A DNA stretch of 64,000 nucleotides from positions 1 through 64,000 of the forward strand of contig CAIPEB010000292.1 of the NCBI GenBank assembly GCA_903863885.1, given 5' to 3'. The position numbers were made by a program, and so were the translations under genes. The stretch is from an uncultured Planctomycetaceae bacterium (GTDB taxonomy: Bacteria; Planctomycetota; Planctomycetia; Pirellulales; Pirellulaceae). How positions within the stretch are numbered: the stretch's first letter is position 1; each line of letters starts with the position of its first letter. Positions 61,428 through 64,000 of the stretch are shown piece by piece. The notes under the pieces are model-generated. The model was given only the letters and a program-made list of their open reading frames with translations, did not search any database and had not been told where the DNA came from.

Positions 61428-63500
61428 ATGACGAATCCGCCCGCAGCCGGCCGATTTGCCCCGAACCCGGGGCTCGACGCTCTGCTCCGCATACCTCCGC
61501 GAGTGCCCGACGCGGCGGATCCGCAGCCCGCTCCACTGCCCTTGCCGATGTCCGCCGCCGAGGCTACTGCGCGGGGGTGGGATGAGCTGGATGTGGTCTT
61601 CGTCACCGGAGATGCGTACATCGATCATCCCAGCTTCGCCATGGCAATTCTCGGACGCGTGCTGGAAGCAGCCGGTTATCGCGTGGGAATGGTCGCCCAG
61701 CCGGACTGGCAGTCCTGTGCCGAATGGCGGCAGTTCGGACGGCCTCGGCTGTTCTTTGCGATCAGCGCCGGCAACATGGACTCGATGATCAACCACTACA
61801 CGGCCAACAAGAAGGTCCGCAACGACGATGCTTACTCGCCCGGCGGACGGATCGGCACGCGGCCCGATCGCGCGACGCTGGCCTATTGCCAGAGGGCTCG
61901 CGAGGCATTTCACGGCGTGCCGGTAATTGCCGGCGGAGTCGAGGCTTCGCTGCGCCGCCTGGCACACTATGACTACTGGAGCGACCGGGTCCGCCGCTCG
62001 ATCCTGCTCGATGCGAAGGCCGACCTGGTGGTCTTTGGAATGGGTGAGGACGCGATCCTCGAGATTGCCGAGCGACTCGCATCGGGGCAGAGCGTTCGGG
62101 ACCTGCGCGACATGCGGGGAGTAGCTTATGCCATGGGCGCATCGGAGTCGCCGCCCGATGACGCGGTCGTGCTTCCCTCGCACGAAGACGTTTCCCGCGA
62201 CAAGATGCTGTTCGCCGAAGCCACTCGGACAATTCACAACGAAACCAATCCTTTCAACGCACGCCGCCTGGTGCAGTGGCACGGCCGTCAGGCCGTCGTC
62301 TGCAATCCGCCCCGGTTCCCGCTTCCCAAGGCGGCGATGGACCGCATTTACGGTCTGCCGTACACGCGGCGGCCGCACCCCCGTTACCGCGAGAACATCC
62401 CCGCCTTCGACATGATCAAGGACTCCGTCACGATCATGCGGGGCTGCTTCGGCGGATGCACGTTCTGCTCGATTACCGCCCACCAGGGCCGCATCATCCA
62501 GTCGCGGAGCCGCCAGTCGATCCTGCAGGAAATCCGCCACATGGCCGAGGATCCGCAGTTCAAGGGAGTGGTCAGCGATATCGGCGGCCCGACCGCCAAC
62601 ATGTACCAGATGCGATGCAGCCGCCCCGAAGTCGAAGCCGTCTGTCGTCGGCAATCGTGCGTCCATCCGACAATCTGCAAGCTGCTCAATACCGACCATG
62701 GGCCGCTGATCCAGTTGATGAAAGCCGCGCGCAACACGCCGGGCATCAAGAAAGTGCTTGTTTCCAGCGGAATACGCATGGATCTCGCCAACGGCTCGCC
62801 CGAATACCTGCATGAACTGGCCAGCCATCACGTGGGCGGTCTGCTCAAGGTCGCGCCCGAACATACGGACGAAGACGTGCTGCGACTCATGAGAAAACCG
62901 GATTCCAGAGAGTTCGAGAAATTCAGCCGGCGATTCGCCCGGGAATCCCAGCGCGCCGGCAAGAAGCAGCATCTGGTTCCTTACTACATCGCCAGCCATC
63001 CCGGCAGCGACCTGAGCGCGATGGTCGACCTCGCCGTTTTCCTCAAACGAAACGGATACCGGCCCGATCAAGTCCAGGACTTTATTCCGGCTCCGATGGA
63101 TGTCGCGACGGCCATGTATTACACGGGGATCGACCCGTTCACACGCAAACCGGTCGCGGTCGCTCGAAATCTGCGGGACCGCAAGATGCAGCGGGCGCTG
63201 CTGCAGTTCTTCAAACCCGAGAACTACTTCGAGGTGCGGCAGGCCCTCGAGCAGGCGGGGCGCGAAGACCTGATCGGCAGCGGGTGCGACTGCCTGATTC
63301 CCGCCAAGCCTCCGCAGGCGGCGCTAATCCAACGCCGCCAGCGCGAGAATGCTCAACTGCGGGGCGAGCACGTCCGTTCGCCGCAAAAGCAGGCCAGGCC
63401 CCCCAGGGCCCGGAAGAAACAGTCTCGGCATGCACCGGGCCCCGGTTATCGTCCGGACACCCGAAAGGCCAGGCCGAAACCGAAAGACCGGCCATCGTGA
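61428..63500 (+). CDS. ygiQ: YgiQ family radical SAM protein
   Basis: This 690-residue radical SAM protein belongs to the UPF0313/YgiQ family (E. coli about 740). The N-terminal domain has [33 protein letters not shown] and [18 protein letters not shown], typical of the family. The cluster motif is [19 protein letters not shown] (CxxxCxxC, about 342-349). It is followed by [15 protein letters not shown] with further Cys residues (SCVHPTICK), and LLKVAPEHT and YYIASHPGS. The C-terminus is a Lys/Arg/Gln-rich tail. ATG 61428 has AAGGTGA 10 bases upstream. The exact substrate of YgiQ proteins is unknown. Confidence 0.94.
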   Translation: MTNPPAAGRFAPNPGLDALLRIPPRVPDAADPQPAPLPLPMSAAEATARGWDELDVVFVTGDAYIDHPSFAMAILGRVLEAAGYRVGMVAQPDWQSCAEWRQFGRPRLFFAISAGNMDSMINHYTANKKVRNDDAYSPGGRIGTRPDRATLAYCQRAREAFHGVPVIAGGVEASLRRLAHYDYWSDRVRRSILLDAKADLVVFGMGEDAILEIAERLASGQSVRDLRDMRGVAYAMGASESPPDDAVVLPSHEDVSRDKMLFAEATRTIHNETNPFNARRLVQWHGRQAVVCNPPRFPLPKAAMDRIYGLPYTRRPHPRYRENIPAFDMIKDSVTIMRGCFGGCTFCSITAHQGRIIQSRSRQSILQEIRHMAEDPQFKGVVSDIGGPTANMYQMRCSRPEVEAVCRRQSCVHPTICKLLNTDHGPLIQLMKAARNTPGIKKVLVSSGIRMDLANGSPEYLHELASHHVGGLLKVAPEHTDEDVLRLMRKPDSREFEKFSRRFARESQRAGKKQHLVPYYIASHPGSDLSAMVDLAVFLKRNGYRPDQVQDFIPAPMDVATAMYYTGIDPFTRKPVAVARNLRDRKMQRALLQFFKPENYFEVRQALEQAGREDLIGSGCDCLIPAKPPQAALIQRRQRENAQLRGEHVRSPQKQARPPRARKKQSRHAPGPGYRPDTRKARPKPKDRPS

Positions 63501-63556
63501 CGCCATGAATCGAAAAGCTTCTTGCGTCCGCGCATTCGCTCGGCGGCCCGAGCGGA

Positions 63557-63562
63557 TATAAT
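63557..63562 (+). promoter_or_regulatory. TATAAT -10 hexamer upstream of the FHA gene
   Basis: A perfect TATAAT lies 106 bases before ATG 63668. The possible -35 (TTCGCT, 16 bases upstream) is weak. Confidence 0.35.
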
Positions 63563-63667
63563 AGAGGCGGTTGAGGTTGATTCGGCGACTTTTCGGTTCC
63601 GCTAGCGAGAACCGTCTGGTCGATGGGGCTGTTCAGATCTTCCCTTCTTTCTCCGCGAACAACAGCC

Positions 63668-64000
63668 ATGACCCTGAAACTCCGAGTGCTGCATGGCAAA
63701 CTCCAGAACCGTGAAGGCGAGAATGCCGGAATGGAAGTCCGCGTGCGCGGTCCGGTGTTTGTGATCGGCAGCGATTCCGATTGCTCGATGTGCTGCCGCA
63801 GCCGGTCGATCAGCCCGCACCACTGCGAGATCCGCATGGAACCACAGGGCGCGGTGGTCCGCGATCTGTACAGCGGCACGGGCACCTTCGTAAACGACGA
63901 GCGAGTCGACCACGAACGGGTGCTGGAGGCAGGCGACCGCTTGCGAGTCGGCCGAATTGAATTCTCAGTGATCGTCGAGCAGGTCGGCGCTCCAACCGTC
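63668..64000 (+). CDS. FHA-domain protein (truncated by window end)
   Basis: The frame from ATG 63668 is open to the last base (111 codons). It encodes a forkhead-associated domain that binds phospho-threonine: VFVIGSDSDCSMCC (GR-type strand), SRSISPHHCEIRME (the S..H motif), VVRDLYSGTGTFVNDERV (the SxNGTxVN-type loop) and AGDRLRVGRIEFSV. The GR motif is replaced by GSDSDC, but the SxxH and TFVN parts are present. It probably reads signals from Ser/Thr kinases such as those in this window. The rest of the protein is outside the window. Confidence 0.87.
   Translation, partial: MTLKLRVLHGKLQNREGENAGMEVRVRGPVFVIGSDSDCSMCCRSRSISPHHCEIRMEPQGAVVRDLYSGTGTFVNDERVDHERVLEAGDRLRVGRIEFSVIVEQVGAPTV

Noticed and set aside
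60714-63071. 785-residue open frame antisense to ygiQ and running into the kinase gene
   Set aside because: Same reason: ygiQ has clear family motifs, and the antisense frame shows no domain, signal or ribosome-binding site.

Overview
The window is about 62-65% GC with dense coding on both strands. It looks like a chromosomal segment of a Planctomycetota bacterium, probably Pirellulales-like; this is inferred from gene content, not from a marker-gene tree. Pointers are two Ser/Thr kinases with the short planctomycete-type N-terminal helical domain, a TIGR03009-type secreted protein, an ECF sigma factor coupled to an anti-sigma protein with a DUF1559-like C-terminus, a Minf_1886 family protein, a FloA/NfeD operon, and many long conserved-looking proteins of unknown function. 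I found no rRNA, tRNA, CRISPR array, prophage or transposase gene.

Layout. 0.3-6.4 kb: a PhnP-type metallo-beta-lactamase hydrolase, tail-specific protease Prc, a Gfo/Idh/MocA oxidoreductase and a Ser/Thr kinase with a degenerate receiver domain. 6.6-13.6 kb: a small coiled-coil protein, a large secreted protein, a membrane protein, glycerate 2-kinase and a TIGR03009 protein. 13.8-18.5 kb: a membrane-microdomain operon (long NfeD/ClpP-like protein, short NfeD, flotillin FloA, small acidic protein). 18.7-22.4 kb: two hydroxyacid-type dehydrogenases, then RicT/PSP1, a Minf_1886 protein and a short membrane peptide. 22.7-26.8 kb: a receiver-only response regulator, a 29-residue very basic peptide resembling ribosomal protein bS22 (AURKAIP1/COX24 type), a hypothetical protein, and the sigma/anti-sigma pair. 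27.0-29.3 kb: an NCS2/AzgA-like permease and a methyltransferase.

29.3-37.0 kb holds the most interesting block: seven tightly packed minus-strand genes encoding a PaaK/LuxE-like adenylate-forming enzyme, an aldehyde dehydrogenase/acyl-CoA-reductase-like enzyme, an iron-type alcohol dehydrogenase, a secreted PQQ-propeller protein, a HemN/HemW-like radical SAM protein, a glycine-cleavage H-protein homologue that keeps its lipoyl lysine, and a two-cluster ferredoxin. Together they suggest an acid-to-aldehyde-to-alcohol reduction route coupled to radical chemistry and a lipoyl carrier. I know of no described pathway with this combination.

37.3-45.9 kb: hypothetical proteins, a SNF2-type helicase, a Tat-exported alpha/beta hydrolase, a HAD phosphatase, a short xylose-isomerase-like protein and a membrane protein. 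45.9-56.5 kb: a minus-strand series with an ExbB/ExbD/ExbD energy-transduction module, helical-repeat proteins and a 1272-residue membrane protein. 57.1-64 kb: a small membrane protein, a Ski2-like helicase, a second Ser/Thr kinase, a YgiQ radical SAM protein and the start of an FHA-domain protein cut by the window end. An 89-bp sequence, about 82% identical between two copies, lies just upstream of two unrelated genes.
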